NCBI GenBank assembly: GCA_932521035.1
Contig: OW051494.1
Coordinates: 6,558,001-6,622,000, forward strand
DNA from: Oscheius dolichura
Lineage: Eukaryota > Nematoda > Chromadorea > Rhabditida > Rhabditidae
Direction: 5' to 3'
DNA length: 64,000 bases
The notes under the pieces are model-generated. The model made no database searches. It saw only the letters and a program-made list of their open reading frames with translations, and was not told the origin of the DNA. Of this stretch, positions 11,069 to 22,923 are shown piece after piece. Position 1 is the first letter of the stretch; every line of letters starts with the position of its first letter. Both the position numbers and the translations under genes were made by a program.

Positions 11069-13131
11069 CGGCACATCTGGAAAGGGAAATCTCGACCGGG
11101 AGGACAAGGTGGTGGTAATGGGGACAGGGGGAGATTGTTTTCGCCTTCTCGAGAGGAGAACGGAAAAGAGGGGAAGGACAGAGAGCAGAGTGGCCGAGAC
11201 ATTGTTTCGACTCCACTTCACCGGATGAGGGGTCAACTCACTCAGGAAGCGGGTCATCCGGGCCTACTTTCACACACCTTCATCTGGGAAAACAAAGGGC
11301 AGACAGGGAGGATGACACGCAACCCAAACATAAATCAAAATTGGGGAAATAGAGAGAAATCCATCGGAGATAAGCTGTCGTCCCCCCGGGATGAATCAAC
11401 GGGTTCGGGAGCGGCCACTCACCCGAGTTCCTGCCAGCCGTCTGCCGATGAATATTCACTTAGGCACGGGAGGCGGCCAATTAGGGCGGAACGTCAGTCG
11501 GTCAGTCGACCGGGGAGGGGTATCACTTTCGTAAGTAAAGCCGTGAATCGTTTTTTGTGGGGGACCCGCTAAGCGGATTGGATCGTCGGGCTTTAAATGG
11601 AACATTGTGAGAGGGAAAAATAAACAGAGCCGAGGGGGAGGAGGGGGGCAGGGGGCAGGGGGTCTGGGAAAAACCTCGAGGGAGTATGCAAATGAACGAG
11701 TGACTGACGGTTGTTCGGATGAGGACAACGCAAACACGCAAGGGAGTCGCGACGACCGACTGGTCGGTCAAGGCTGGCCACTGACACACATACCCGCTTA
11801 CACATTAGGTGAAAAACGGGGTGACACCCCCTTCCCTTTTCGAGGCAGCGACCCATTCCGCCTTTGAATATAGCCTCTATTTTATGACTTTCGGGGGAGG
11901 AAAGGACTGGAAAGAGGGCGATGAGTGGAAAAAAGGATTGGTTATGAGAAATGGCCCGGTGGAAATGCCCTTGGGTGGCGGATCGATGTGTAGCCAGCGG
12001 CGATGTCGTCGAGTAATTCAAGACGATTGCAAAAAACACAAAACGGTCTATATTTTCAGCGGGGAGGATGACTGACTTCGTGACATATGGCAGCCGCCAT
12101 CTGGGGACTCGAGACCTTCGGCCCTCCTTTACTGCCCAGAGGGCATCGCCCCCCCCGGGGGAGACATCGGAGCTGTTTGTCCGGGGCAGGATGAGCCGGA
12201 CAGGAGTCGCGGAGAAAAACACCGAATTCAAATTAATCAATGCTGTTTTTCCTGTTTACAGCACCTGCTCAAACACGAATCCTGGAGCTGACAACTCCTC
12301 GCTAACCTTTTCCGGGCCTCGTCATTTGGGACACGGCGGTGCTCTCCCCTCGTCTCAGTTCCTCTAACTACGATTATAGTGTTCTCCAGATTTTTCTTAT
12401 TAGTGGCCATGTCCTGGTTCTAATTAAAAGATTCGCTCTGTGTTAGCCAGGGCCCCTGACTGGAGGATAGGCACCGTGTCTATTTCCGTCTGCTCCGGCT
12501 GAACCCCGTCTGTTTTCGCCACCCAGGCTCTAAGTTCGAGTCGTTTTCCTCTCTTCCTGTTGACACAATGCCCATAAAAAGCAAAAGACACAGTCATATG
12601 CTAATTGACTCTTCCCCCTCTTGCCCGAAGCACCGCGTCCGTCTTTTTCCTTCTGTTTCTCTTCGGCTTAGCGGTGGCTCGTCGAAGTTTCCTTTGTGGT
12701 GCAACGCGATCCAAGCGGCGCTTTTCCCGACCGGTGCCCTACTCAAAAAACGGTCTCCAGGTCGTCTTCGTCCTCGTCTTCTCCTTCGTCGTCCCCCGGG
12801 TAGTTAACCGGATGACTTTCATCCGATTATGAGGTCTAAGCTGTCCCTGCTACCAGCTCCACGTCTCCCTCTGAACACACGTTTTTTGTTTGTCTCTCCC
12901 AGCCGCGTCCCTTCTCATTGCCCGCTCCTCCTCGTAATCCTGCTAATTATTTCTCATCTTGTCCCTCCACTTTTTGATCTCTTCTACTCCCGTTGATCCT
13001 CAGCCCGTGAAACGGTATCCCTTTTCTCGGTGTGTTTGTTCGGATGTTCCTTCTCGTCTGTACAGTTCGTAATGTGTTCACCGGATTGGAGACATCTCCC
13101 CCTAATCCCCTCGCAATTCTCCCTTTTGCAG
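11069..13131. other. Intergenic region between invadolysin and WASP genes
   Basis: About 2 kb between two divergently transcribed genes. I find no convincing exon. Long open frames here (for example 11593-12240 on the minus strand) have no recognisable domain and are of the kind expected by chance in GC-rich DNA. Visible features are AT-rich islets, pyrimidine-rich tracts (12600-13000) and a YY1-like GCCGCCATCT near 12094. Most likely shared 5' regulatory DNA. Confidence 0.5.
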
Positions 13132-15691
13132 ATGGAGACCGTCGGCTGGAGGAGACGACAACACCGGCTGACCATCGTCGACCGTCTGGCCACGGACGAC
13201 CCAGGCAGACTGACCAGTTGCTCCTTCTCCGATCTGGGCGACGCCTTCTGTGAGCTGAACAACAATGACCCCGACATGCTCAGTCAGTTTCTCCTCCTCT
13301 CCAATAACAGGGGACCGACTCCCTGGAAGTGGCTGCTCGTTATCGGTCCTCGAATCGATCAGTCTCTTTCTTCCATCTGTCGGTCTCTCCTTTATCAGCC
13401 CCGTACATCCTGTGCCGCCTGTTTACCCTGCCTTTTTCAATTTCTTCCCCCGATGACTGTGCCCTAGCTCGTCATCGTCCTTTTCCCTATTTGTTCTGTG
13501 GCCACGCTCTTCCCCATCAATGGTCACCCTTCTTCTTCAGGCTATTACCTCTCGGATTACGTGGAACAGTACTGGCCCTGGATGCACGAGGCGAACAATA
13601 ACTACCTTGAAGAGCTCAACAAGAAACCCTTCCACCTCTCGGACCTGCTGGACAAGGTCGAGGCCGAGAGTGTCCGGGGCTACGTGGGCAACAATGCCGC
13701 GGTGGGTCTTCCCGTCCTCCTGAAACAGTCTCCTCTTCAGCTGCTGGCCTCCGGGGTCTGCCAGCTGCTACAGGAGGTCGACGGCATCTGGGTCTTCTAT
13801 GGGGTGGGCGTCATCTGCTTCATAAAGGACCACGAGAAGAGGATCTTCTCTGTCTCCCTGGTGGATCCCTCCCACGAAGGCCTACCGGCCCATATCGTCT
13901 GGCTGACCACCGTGTAAGCACTGCCCTCTAATTTGGTGTATCCCCCCTTCTAGGACACGACAATTCGTAACTGCCAAAAGTCACACCAACCTCATTACAT
14001 TTGAAATCCCCACAGGAGTGTATGGCCTGAACTTTGCAGAGAAGTATGAGGCGGAGGATTTCCATCAAGCCATTGTACAACATTACCAAAGTGAGGGGAT
14101 TATTAGGGGGAGACAAGTGGTTTTCAGATAATCAGATGAGAGCCACGAGGAAAGGACCAAAGAGACAGGCCCCTCCTCCTCCTATGGGTCTTTCCACTCC
14201 CGTTAAAGCAGTAAGTTAAGAGTCCTACCCTTGAATGCCACATTTCTAAGGAGCCCATTCATGTCACAGACGAAACGACGTCGAATGGGATCAACATTCC
14301 CGTTGTCGTGGTTAAAAAGAAGAAGAAGAAGGGATTCATCAAGAAATTATTCGGGGAGAAGGAAAAGAAGACGAAGGAACCAAAGCTGACCATCTCCAAT
14401 CCAACTAATTTCCAGTGAGGACCATTTTAGGAGAAAAGGAGAATGATATTTTTAGACATCTGCAACATGGATTGGAGGATTTGACAGAGGAGCAGAAAGT
14501 CATAGCCAAATCATTGATGGAAAAACTAGAGGTAGGGAAGAGGACGATGGAAAAGGAGAGAGATATTCAGATAGAACCGGGGAATCAGAATCAACTGCAG
14601 GTTATAAAAGGGGCGGTCGTAAAACACTACGAGGAACTGAGGACACTCGAGGAGACAACTGGGATACCCGCCACAGAGGAGCAGGCCAATCGGCCCTCAT
14701 TCCAACGGACGACTAGCAATGGACTGTCCGAGGCCAGGAGTAGCATGTGGGTGACAGGGAGGACAGGGTAGAAAGGACAGTTTAGAATGCTCTCGAAGGC
14801 GGGAAAAGGAAACAAGCCGAGGGATATCAAAAAGCTGTCGAACAACCGGAAACAGGAACAGTTCGATCCGTTGAGGCCCAACTGGGACGAGGATGTATCC
14901 CCTCCTCCATTGTGGGTCTATACTTATTCCCAATAGAATTAATGTCTTCCAGTCCGGTTGTTGCCCCTCCAGCAGACAATACTCCTTCGCTGCCTCCTCC
15001 TCCCAGCCGGACAGCTTCGAGGAGACCCTTCCAAAGGCAAAACACCCCGCCGTGCTCTCATGGCCCGCCGACAGAGGCGCCTCCGCCCCGTCTTCCTCCT
15101 AGGACTGTATATCATCCTCTCTATTCCCTTTTTACTTTTTTTTCAGCATTCATCAATCCCCGCGAGGCCGCCATCCCCACAAGCCAGCGTCCATCCTCCT
15201 CCCCATCTCTCGTCTGCTGTTCCTCCTGCTCCGCCACCGCCTCCTCCCTCGCTGATGACATCCAAGCCTCCGGTATCAAGAGTTAACATCCAGGTGGAGC
15301 CGCCGTCCCTGTTGCCCACATCGCCTTCTACCGCGTCGACTGTCAGTCCGGACAGGAGGAGTTTCCTCGACGTGAGTCTCCTCCTTCTTATGTTAGAATT
15401 CTATCCTTTCCAGGAGATCCAGAGCGTGGACAAGGGCAAGCTGCTCCGCCCGGTTGAACGGCGGGTGGGTTCATTTGTTTTACGACGGTTGATAACGGAT
15501 GGTTCTTTCAGGGTGACGTGACCCCGACCGGCCAGGGTCTAGGAATAATTGATTCGATCCAGAGGGAGCTAGACCTGAGGAGGACAATGATCAACGACAG
15601 CAGTGACGAAGGTAGGCAGCCGGGAGGAGGGAACGAACAGACGGGTTCAGAGAGCGCATCGGATGATGACAGCGAGTCGTGGTCTGACTGA
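13132..15691 (+). CDS. wsp-1: WASP/N-WASP family actin nucleation-promoting factor
   Basis: Activates the Arp2/3 complex downstream of Cdc42. Domains in order: an N-terminal part of about 115 residues (METVGWRRRQHRLT to SVRGYVGNNAA) that I do not recognise; a WH1/EVH1 domain (GVICFIKDHEKRIFSVSLVD, then IPTGVYGLNFAEKYEAEDF); a Lys-rich stretch (KKKKKKGFIKKLFGEKEKK) leading into CRIB (LTISNPTNFQHLQHGL); a GBD-like helical region; a long Pro-rich region (PPAPPPPPPS); a WH2 motif (EIQSVDKGKLLRPVE); a central helix (IDSIQRELDLRRTMI); and an acidic tail ending DDDSESWSD. The stop is TGA at 15689-15691. Introns are mostly 36-47 nt, but the first is about 260 nt. The ATG directly follows a TTTTGCAG acceptor, as expected for a trans-spliced or 5'-UTR-spliced message. 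The gene is convergent with the costars gene, 47 bp between stops. Confidence 0.92.
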
Positions 15692-15738
15692 GGCAAACGG
15701 GACAAGCAGACGAGTACATAAATATTATTTATCTTCAA

Positions 15739-16329
15739 TTAGACGAGAGTCACGCAGTTCTTCGGGTCACCTGACGCCCTCATCCTCGTCTTGATCTCGT
15801 CTATCGACATCAACATCCGGACTTCTTTATGGTCGTCCTGCTTCTGGTAGAGCATCTCGCCCTCGAAATGGACCAGTCCGTACCTAAAGAGGACAGTCTC
15901 CCGTTGATTAATCCGACTCACTTCCTGGCTCGAATGAGCATACCGACCAGCTGAAACAACCCTTTTCAAATGAACTGTGGTTATGGTACCTTGTCCGAAT
16001 AAAATGAGTAGACGTAGAAGAGCTTCCCGAATTTGATGACTCTGCTCTCCGGAGGGCCCTCGGCATTCTCGTTTATAGTCTCGCAGAGGAAGAGGATCTC
16101 CCGGCAGACGTGGATCCCCGCGCGGATGCCACGGGCCTCTGTCTTGCTACCAGGAGTTGGCCTACCGTAATCCACGGCAGTTTTGTCGAACTTTTGTAGG
16201 TCATAAGTATCAGAGAAGGGGTTCCTAGAAGAGGCAAGTCAAGAAACGAGAGGACACCTACTTCTTGAGGGTGGTGTCGGTCTTCTGGGCGATGGCGTTG
16301 AAGCGTTGAATGGTATCACGGGCGGACAT
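15739..16329 (-). CDS. Costars-domain protein (ABRA/STARS C-terminal type)
   Basis: Small protein of about 145 residues. Its C-terminal two-thirds is a costars domain, the actin/Rho-signalling module of ABRA (STARS) and ABRACL. Visible blocks: YGRPTPGSKTEARG, HVCREILFLCETI, VIKFGKLFYVYSFYSDKLVG, RARKYGLVHFEGEMLYQKQD. The N-terminus is MSARDTIQRFNAIAQKTD. Introns of 36-38 nt interrupt at AQKTDTTLKK, after YSDK and in RARK; removing them gives one frame to the stop at 15739-15741. In animals these proteins bind actin or act in SRF signalling; here that is inference from the domain. The neighbour convergent on the other side encodes WASP, also an actin regulator, but shared strand or regulation is not implied. 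Confidence 0.88.
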
Positions 16330-16538
16330 GGCCCCAGGAGGAAAACAGATGGCCCGAATCGATGCATGAGTCTCGTTGTAACATTCTACTCACACTAACA
16401 GCTGGCTGTTCTTTTCCAGTCGACAGTTGCCCCAGGGCTGCCCCCATTTCTAGACGAACTCTCTCCCCAAACACTTTACTCTTTGAACAATATGAATAAA
16501 TAGACCCGTGGGAGGAAAGAAGGAAGGATGGGAGGGGG

Positions 16539-17438
16539 CTAGCAGATTCTGCAGGTGGTGGCACAGTGCTGGCGCTTGAAGGCCAGGTCGAAGTAGTCGC
16601 TGTTGCAGAAGTCGTTGGCCATGAAGTCGGCACACCTGAATGCGAGGGGATCAAGGGCCGGGAGGGGCAGGGGCTTACTTGGGGTTGTTGTCGGGCGGAT
16701 ACACGGAGCAGGTCTGTCCTCCTAAACAGATCAAGCAAGTCTTTGAAGCGAGACCAACCAACCCAGGGATATCGCGCCGGGAGACACCGGCGAGCTACAG
16801 AAGCCACATGTCCGGCGGCAGTTTGTCTAGGGTTACTGTAATGCCATCTTCGGGTGGAGGTTACCTTGATCCAGTTCTCGAGTCCGATCCGCCGGCAGAT
16901 GGTCTTGTCCACGGCACAGTCGGGGACGAGGTCGACGCAGCCCCGCTCGCAGAAGCCACACACATTGGGACAGTCCTCGGCCAACAACTCGGCCCACATC
17001 GGATTTCTGCACATCCGGTGGGTAACTTGGTCACAGGATACTCGGGGTCCTGAAACAGTCTTGGTACAAAAGAAAAGGGGACAGACTTGGACTGTTGAGA
17101 CAGTTGTAGGCCGGGCTCTGGCAGCAGTAGCCACACTGACGGGCACATATTTCGGAGGAGAGACTCTTCAGCTCGTGGTCCACGGCATTTCCCAGACTGG
17201 AATAGCAGGCCGGGTTGCGGTCGACCTCACTCCCGGCCGTGGGAGGAGGACCGTAGAGGGCGGCACAGGCGGCGTCTGGATACACATTGGCACAATTAAC
17301 AGCCCGGAGGTCAAACTGAAACCGATTCTTTTTGGAAAAAGAGGAGAAAAAGACCTTTCCGTTGGTTGTACAGGCTGGGTCGGTGATGATGGCTGCAACG
17401 AGGGGCCCTAGAAAGGAGCCGAGTATGAGCAGGAACAT
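16539..17438 (-). CDS. Secreted multi-ShKT-domain protein
   Basis: Secreted Cys-rich protein with several ShKT (SXC) domains, a domain expanded in nematodes and cnidarians. The start at 17438 gives a signal peptide (MFLLILGSFLGPLVAA). Exon 1 ends with a first ShKT-like end (LSSEICARQCGYC). After a short intron comes VSCDQVTHRMCRNPMWAEL...CPNVCGFC, then CVDLVPDCAVDKTICRRIG...CRRTCGFC, and a last unit CADFMANDFCNSDYFDLAF ending CATTCRIC and TAG (16539-16541). Four units in all, one interrupted by an intron of about 66 nt. There is no enzyme domain. Some ShKT proteins block potassium channels and others are cuticle or matrix parts; the sequence does not decide. The CGCGCAAG just before the ATG may be a trans-splice acceptor. 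Confidence 0.85.
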
Positions 17439-18014
17439 CTTGCGCGGACAAACAACGAGTGAAACAAAGCGAAGACCGCCCCAAGGCAGGGGACGACCCC
17501 CGCGACATACGTTTGAGAACCGGCTACCGGACCTGCCAAGGAGAAGTCAAAGAATGCTGCTCCACCCCGAATGGAAAAAGAAAAGGCCATCCTCGGAACA
17601 GAGGGCAGGAAATGGGGAGGATGACTGGAAATCGGGTATAGAGGAGGCATACACTGCTGAGGGCTTTCTATCATCAGAGAGGAGCATACATTTCAGCCTC
17701 GGTGGCCTCCGGGCGTCTCCTTACAAGTTTGGATGTCCTCCTCTTCAAAATCCTCAGTCTCCTTTACTATTTTTAACATTTCCAGGTATGGGAACGACCC
17801 TGGCGAAGGGTCTTTGTTGTGTTAAGAGTTATTCTCGTCGTGATATTCCCAGAGAGGAGAGTGCAAGTGTTTTCAGTTTGTCCGCTGTGAAGAGGCCCAG
17901 CGTGTAGCTCTCTCGCTCCTCTGATCAGGGCCGCCTGATCTTGTCCGTTAGTCAAACAGATCCCGGGGGATGAGGGTGGATATCGTTCGTCTTCTCATAA
18001 ATATTTATTTTTAA
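17439..18014. other. Intergenic region, 5' of ShKT gene and 3' of TRIM-NHL gene
   Basis: About 575 bp between two minus-strand genes. No exon recognised. AT-rich sequence around 17995-18014 is the 3' UTR of the TRIM-NHL gene, with AATAAA-like signals right after its stop codon. Confidence 0.5.
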
Positions 18015-21000
18015 TTAAAATATCTGCATGCGATGATTCTCTCGATCGCTGGCTACGATGGCCCCGTCGAAGACGCACAACGCCTCGACGCCCTTCAGCT
18101 GTCCGGCGCCGCCTCCCCAAGACCCGAAAGTGGAAATGAATTCGCCGTCCAAAGTGAAGACCTGTATGCGATTGTTACCCGAGTCAGCCACTAGAACATT
18201 ATTCTAAATCTCTTCCTTATTGTGATTGGGGCGGGGTTACCCACCTGGCTATCGATGACGATGCCCCGAGGGAACTTGAACTGTCCCCCGTGGAAGCCTT
18301 CACAGCCGAAGGCGAACAGGAACTGTCCCTGAGCATCGTACACGCAAATCCTGTGGTTGTTGTGGTCCGACACGTAGATCTGAAGCTCCTCCTCCTCCTG
18401 ACCCTATCCTCCCTCGACCCACCTGATGATTTACCCGGCAGACACAGGCAAACAGTGGGTTGTTCAGCTGGCCCGGTCCGTGGCCCATCGTCCCGAATTT
18501 GCCGACGAAGATGCCGTTCTTGTCGAACATCTGGACCCTGTGGTTGTCCTTGTCCACCACCTGAAAGTCATCCTCCATCTGACTCGACCCAATCTGACTC
18601 ACGTAGATGGTGCCCAACTCGTCGACGGCCACTCCCCAGGGATTGTTGAACTTGCCGTTGGCCTGTCCGTGGGAGCCGAAGCTGCTGAGGAAGCGTCCGT
18701 CGAGGTCGAAGAGACAGACGCGGTGGTTGTAGCGGTCGGTGACGATTAGCCGCTGCTTGTTGCAGACGATGCCCGCCGCCGAGTCCAGCTGGCCCGGCCC
18801 GCTGCCGTATCCTCCAAAGGCCCGAAGGAATTTGCCCTCGCGGTCGAAGATGCACACCCTGTGGTTGGAGGAGTCACAGACGGCGATCAGTCCTCCCGGC
18901 ATGGTGCACACTCCCCGGGGCCAGTTCAGCTCCCCGTCTTTGCCGCCTTTCCTGCCGAAGATAGCCTTCGGCCGGCCGCGGGCCCTCCACTCCCCGGCAT
19001 CTCGGGAGGCACTCCTCCGTCTGATATTCCTCTCCTCCGGTGAATCCGTGGAGTTGTCTAAACGAGATACTCTCTCCTGGAGAAGCTGTTGTACTCGTTG
19101 GGAACACAGGGATGAGATTCCATCGGGATTAGTTCGACTTCGCTGGAGTCGCTGGCGGCGACGGGCCAACCATGGGGGCACCGAGGGCTCTTCACCTGCA
19201 GACACAGATAGACAACCGGCTTAGAAACACATCTCACACGGCCACTCTCGCCCCGGTTAGGGAGACTGTTAGGCCAGCCAGCAAACGCAATCGGGTCATT
19301 AGGCAGGGGAGTTATCGAGCAGCCTCTCTAGTCTATATATTCTAACCTATCGTCTAGTCTATAATAACTGGAACAAACCAAGGAAAACAAAGGAAAGCAC
19401 CTACGAGAGCCTCTGGTCTACCAGGAAAGGAGACACTCCAATCAATGGAAAAACGGAAGATGAATAAAAACTAGAACTAAATTAGAACTGGGAAACCAAA
19501 AAAAGTGTAAACCATTCTCTAGTCGCTCTCAGAAAAGCAGAACCAAGCCTGGGTGAGGAGGACACGGTAAACGTGAGAAACACGCAGAATAAGCGAAAAT
19601 GTCGGCCTTTTCAAAGTGTCTATTCTTCAGTTTTTAAAGGATTTCCTGCAATGATACAGCATCCGATCGCTTCAGAACTGGTTCTAGTCGAATCAAACAA
19701 AGAAAGGAGGGGGAATGGGCATGCGGAGTCTAAGCCGGCTGGGCTCTACGTGTGCATGCAGGGAAGGGTGTGCTGTCTCTGCCCGTCTCTAACAGAACAC
19801 TGGGCCAGCCAATGTTCATTTCTAACGGGCTAACAGGCGAGGTGTCACAGCCAGAACTTACCGGCGAAGTGTGTCACGGGGATGGGGGTGCTCTCGTCCT
19901 CGCGGGAGTTGTCCCTCAGCATCGGGGGATCCCTGTTAATACTCGCTTCACGTACAACCATTCGAATGCGTTGCCTCGTTCGGGCGATCTCTTCGCCCTC
20001 GGACTCGGACGACTCCGAGGCTGCTCGCGAGGCGGCCTGTCGCTCCGCGTGTGCTCTCCGTATCACTTCTACCTAAAGACTGTTCAATTCAAAGGGAGGA
20101 TAGCGGACGACCTTCTCGTTGAGGGAGTCGTCGTTGCTCGACTGCTGCCGCGGCAGGGGCGGCTTCCTCATGAATATCCTCGGCTCGTCCTTCTCCTCGT
20201 CTTTTATCAGAGGGGTGGCCGTAGGGGAGGGTGGCGGCTTGGCAGAGAACGGACTGATGTTTTCAGTCCTGGGAACGGCGGCCGTCACCCGGGGGATGGG
20301 CGGCAGGGACAGCGTCTCCTTCCTCTCGTCCTTCTTCGGCTCCTCTCTTTTCGCCGCGGTGACTGTCATCGGCTCAGGGGCAGCATTTAAAGAGGATGTC
20401 TCAGGTGGCTTATACCAAGGAGAACGGCCATCTCCTGAACAGCTAGACCTTTAACCCATTCATTCCCATGTGTTCAAAAATGAATATTTTTTGCCTTGGT
20501 CTTTTGGTGTTTTTCATTCAAGTTGGAAAATTTTTTTCTTGAAAAATAGGTTCATTCGATAGCGCCTCTGGCCGCCAGATAGCTGAGCTGGTTTCTAACG
20601 GTTTGGAAGTTCACACTGAAGAATCGACAGCGTTTTACCAGAATTAAGCCTTGTTCTATGAGTGGTCTACTTTTGTCGAGGCTTATAGAAGGGCTTAATT
20701 CTGGTAAAACGTTGTCGATTTCTCACTGTGACGCTCCCAAGCTGATGAAAGAAATTCTCCTTGACGGCGAGAGACGCCATCGAATGGATCTACTCTCATC
20801 TCCCAGTAAAAAATTTCTTGAAATGGGAAACTCGGGCAAAAATGGGTTAAAGGACAGGGGGGATGCATTACCCCGGAGACGGAGCCAGGCCTCCTCCTCG
20901 AGCTGTTGGCGCCTCCTGTACCGGATGGAGCCTTCGTCCGGCTCGCCGACCAAAGATGCCCGATGCCTAAAACCAAACGACGAGTCTTATTGACCAGTTT

Positions 21001-22923
21001 CCTCCGGTTCACGTGGTACATTTACGTGATAGCGAAAATAATTGTGTTTGTCGAGCACTCGTCCACTTTGTGACCCCGGAACGTACCCGTGGCGGCTGGT
21101 GGGCCTCTCGACGATGCGTTCCTCGCGCTCCCTCGGTCGGTAGTGATCACTTTCCAGCGGCAGCCGGAAGGGCCTTGGCAGGTAAGACTGCTCCAATGGC
21201 AAATACCTAAACAATCGAGTCAAATAGTAAAAAGTCCCCTCGGTGTATGCCCGCCCCCGCCTCGCGCGATCCGCCTTCGTACACCCATAAATCCGGCTCT
21301 TTTTGCCCGACGCAAACCACCTGCTATGTTGACCAACAAAATATGTAAAAGACGATACCTCCCGGAGAACTGGGGGGTCAGGACACACAGCTCGCCGGCG
21401 GTGGCGATGGCCTGTGGCAGCTTGGCCGCGTCTTCCCCGGCCGAGAACCGAACCTTCCTGTTGAACAGCTCATCCGCGTCTGGCTAAACAAATAGAATAC
21501 AGCGGGAGGACGGGGCAGACGCACCTGGAAGTTGCGGAGATATTCGAGGCCCTCGGTGAAGGTGTTCTTCAGTTTGACGAGTTCCGCGTCCTCCAGGATA
21601 CACTCGCCTTTGATGGCGGCATCCAGCCTGGCCACCGCCTCACTCATATTCGACGACTCTATCTCCAACACGTCTCTGAATGTCCTCTTCACCCGGGAGA
21701 TCCCCTGGCCCACCTCAAATTAGTCATAAGGCGGGATTCCGTCGCCTGGAAGGTCTCCACCTCGTTCAGGAAGGCCTCCTCCCTCTTTTTCAAGTCTCTG
21801 TGATATCTGTAACCCCTTGTTTTTTTAAATTAAAAGACCCTGCCCGACCTGTGGAAGTATTCCTTGACCTCGTCCTTCGTCGTCTCACAATTCAACGAGA
21901 GCAGTTCCAGTCCCTTGGAGAGGCCGTCGGATGCCTCTATGATCCTGTTGCTCAACCTCCTGACCTGGTTGAGCAGTCTGCTCATGTCCCTCTTCAACAT
22001 GTCCATGTGTGTGCTTCTACACTCTTTACATGCCTAAATGGTCGGAGGAGCCTCTTCCCTTTCGGGGCCTACCTTCCGGTCACAGTGGGCACACGGCTCG
22101 CAGTCGGCCTTCTCGTCACAGACTTTACATCGTTCCAAATTGTACCTGAGCAGTCTCTCTTTTCCTTTTTACCTGGGCAAATAGAACCTGTGAATGTAGA
22201 GCTCGATCTCGGCGGCGGAATCATTGGTGGCCTGGAGGTGGATGTCGAGGAAACCCGTGAGTGTAAAGTTATTCTGAAAGGGGGGCTATGGCCGGAGGGA
22301 GCAGCCTACGGGGAGGGCCTTGATGCCGTCGTAGGGCACGTTGTGCTCGGCCCGGCATTCGGGGCATTTGAGCGTCCTGTGCAGGGTGTCGACGCAGCTC
22401 TCGAGGCACGGGTAGCAGAAGGTGTGGTGGCAGGGCAGGAGCTTCGGCTGCCTACAAGTATTGCGAAATGTTTGCTGACAAGAGAACCCGGTGGACCCCT
22501 TATGACCGAGTGTTTTGTGGTGGTAAGGCCTTGGGGTCACGAGCTGCTCGTGTCAGCTGGTCAGGGAGGCTCGGAAAAGGCATGTCTCCATAAAATGGTC
22601 ACCGCCGGCAGGTGGCAGCCGGCTGCGCTGTAAAGACCCGGAGAGCACGAAATACGAGAGGGGGTGGCGGCGGCGGCGTTCGCTTCCTTACTTGTATCGG
22701 TCGAGGCAGATCGGACAGGTCAGCAGCTGCTCTATCTTCTCCAGAGGATTTACAAATTCTGTGGGACGGTCCTGAGGCGGGCGCGCCATCATCTCCCGCA
22801 CCTGAAACAGCCTGTGTTTACTCACCCTTCCGGGAATCTATGGCTTTTGGAGGAAGTTTGATCGGGTTATAGAGAAGAATAACTAACTTTTTGGCGCTGT
22901 TGCGCCTCATCGTGGGGGTCCAT
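18015..22923 (-). CDS. nhl-1: TRIM-NHL protein (RING, B-box, coiled coil, six NHL repeats), NHL-1/TRIM2/3-like
   Basis: Probable E3 ubiquitin ligase and NHL beta-propeller protein. The start at 22923 (MDPHDEAQQRQK, with GCCGCCATGG context) splices in phase to LTCPICLDRYK, then after a long intron to LPCHHTFCYPCLE and LKCPECRAEHNVPYDG: a C3HC4 RING. Next come a B-box (CKVCDEKADCEPCAHCDRK, ACKECRSTHMD), a coiled-coil region (LLNQVRRLSNRIIEASDGL and onward), a long low-complexity middle rich in charged residues, Pro and Ser, and six NHL repeats (for example CDSSNHRVCIFDREGKF, TDRYNHRVCLFDLDGRF, KDNHRVQMFDKNGIF) ending SDRENHRMQIF and TAA at 18015. Order and repeat number fit C. elegans NHL-1 and vertebrate TRIM2/3. 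Two introns are long for this genome (about 19200-19860 and about 20380-20870); the second carries a piggyBac-type MITE. Middle exon borders are approximate. Confidence 0.9.
20451..20850. mobile_element. piggyBac-type non-autonomous foldback element (MITE)
   Basis: Bounded by TTAA at 20451-20454 and 20847-20850, with inward ends CCCATT and its complement AATGGG, the classic piggyBac target and terminus pattern. The 400-bp unit folds back: 20550-20640 pairs with about 20690-20785, with a near-perfect core (GTTTTACCAGAATTAAGCC and its complement). No coding capacity. It sits in an intron of the TRIM-NHL gene. The family name is inferred from TTAA plus CCC...GGG ends. Confidence 0.75.

Noticed and set aside
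11593-12240. 215-codon open frame on the minus strand between invadolysin and WASP
   Set aside because: No domain, no consistent composition, no ATG-acceptor signature; long chance frames are common in this GC-rich half.
19739-20454. Long plus-strand frames opposite the TRIM-NHL gene
   Set aside because: Shadows of the low-complexity, GC-rich middle exons of the minus-strand gene.
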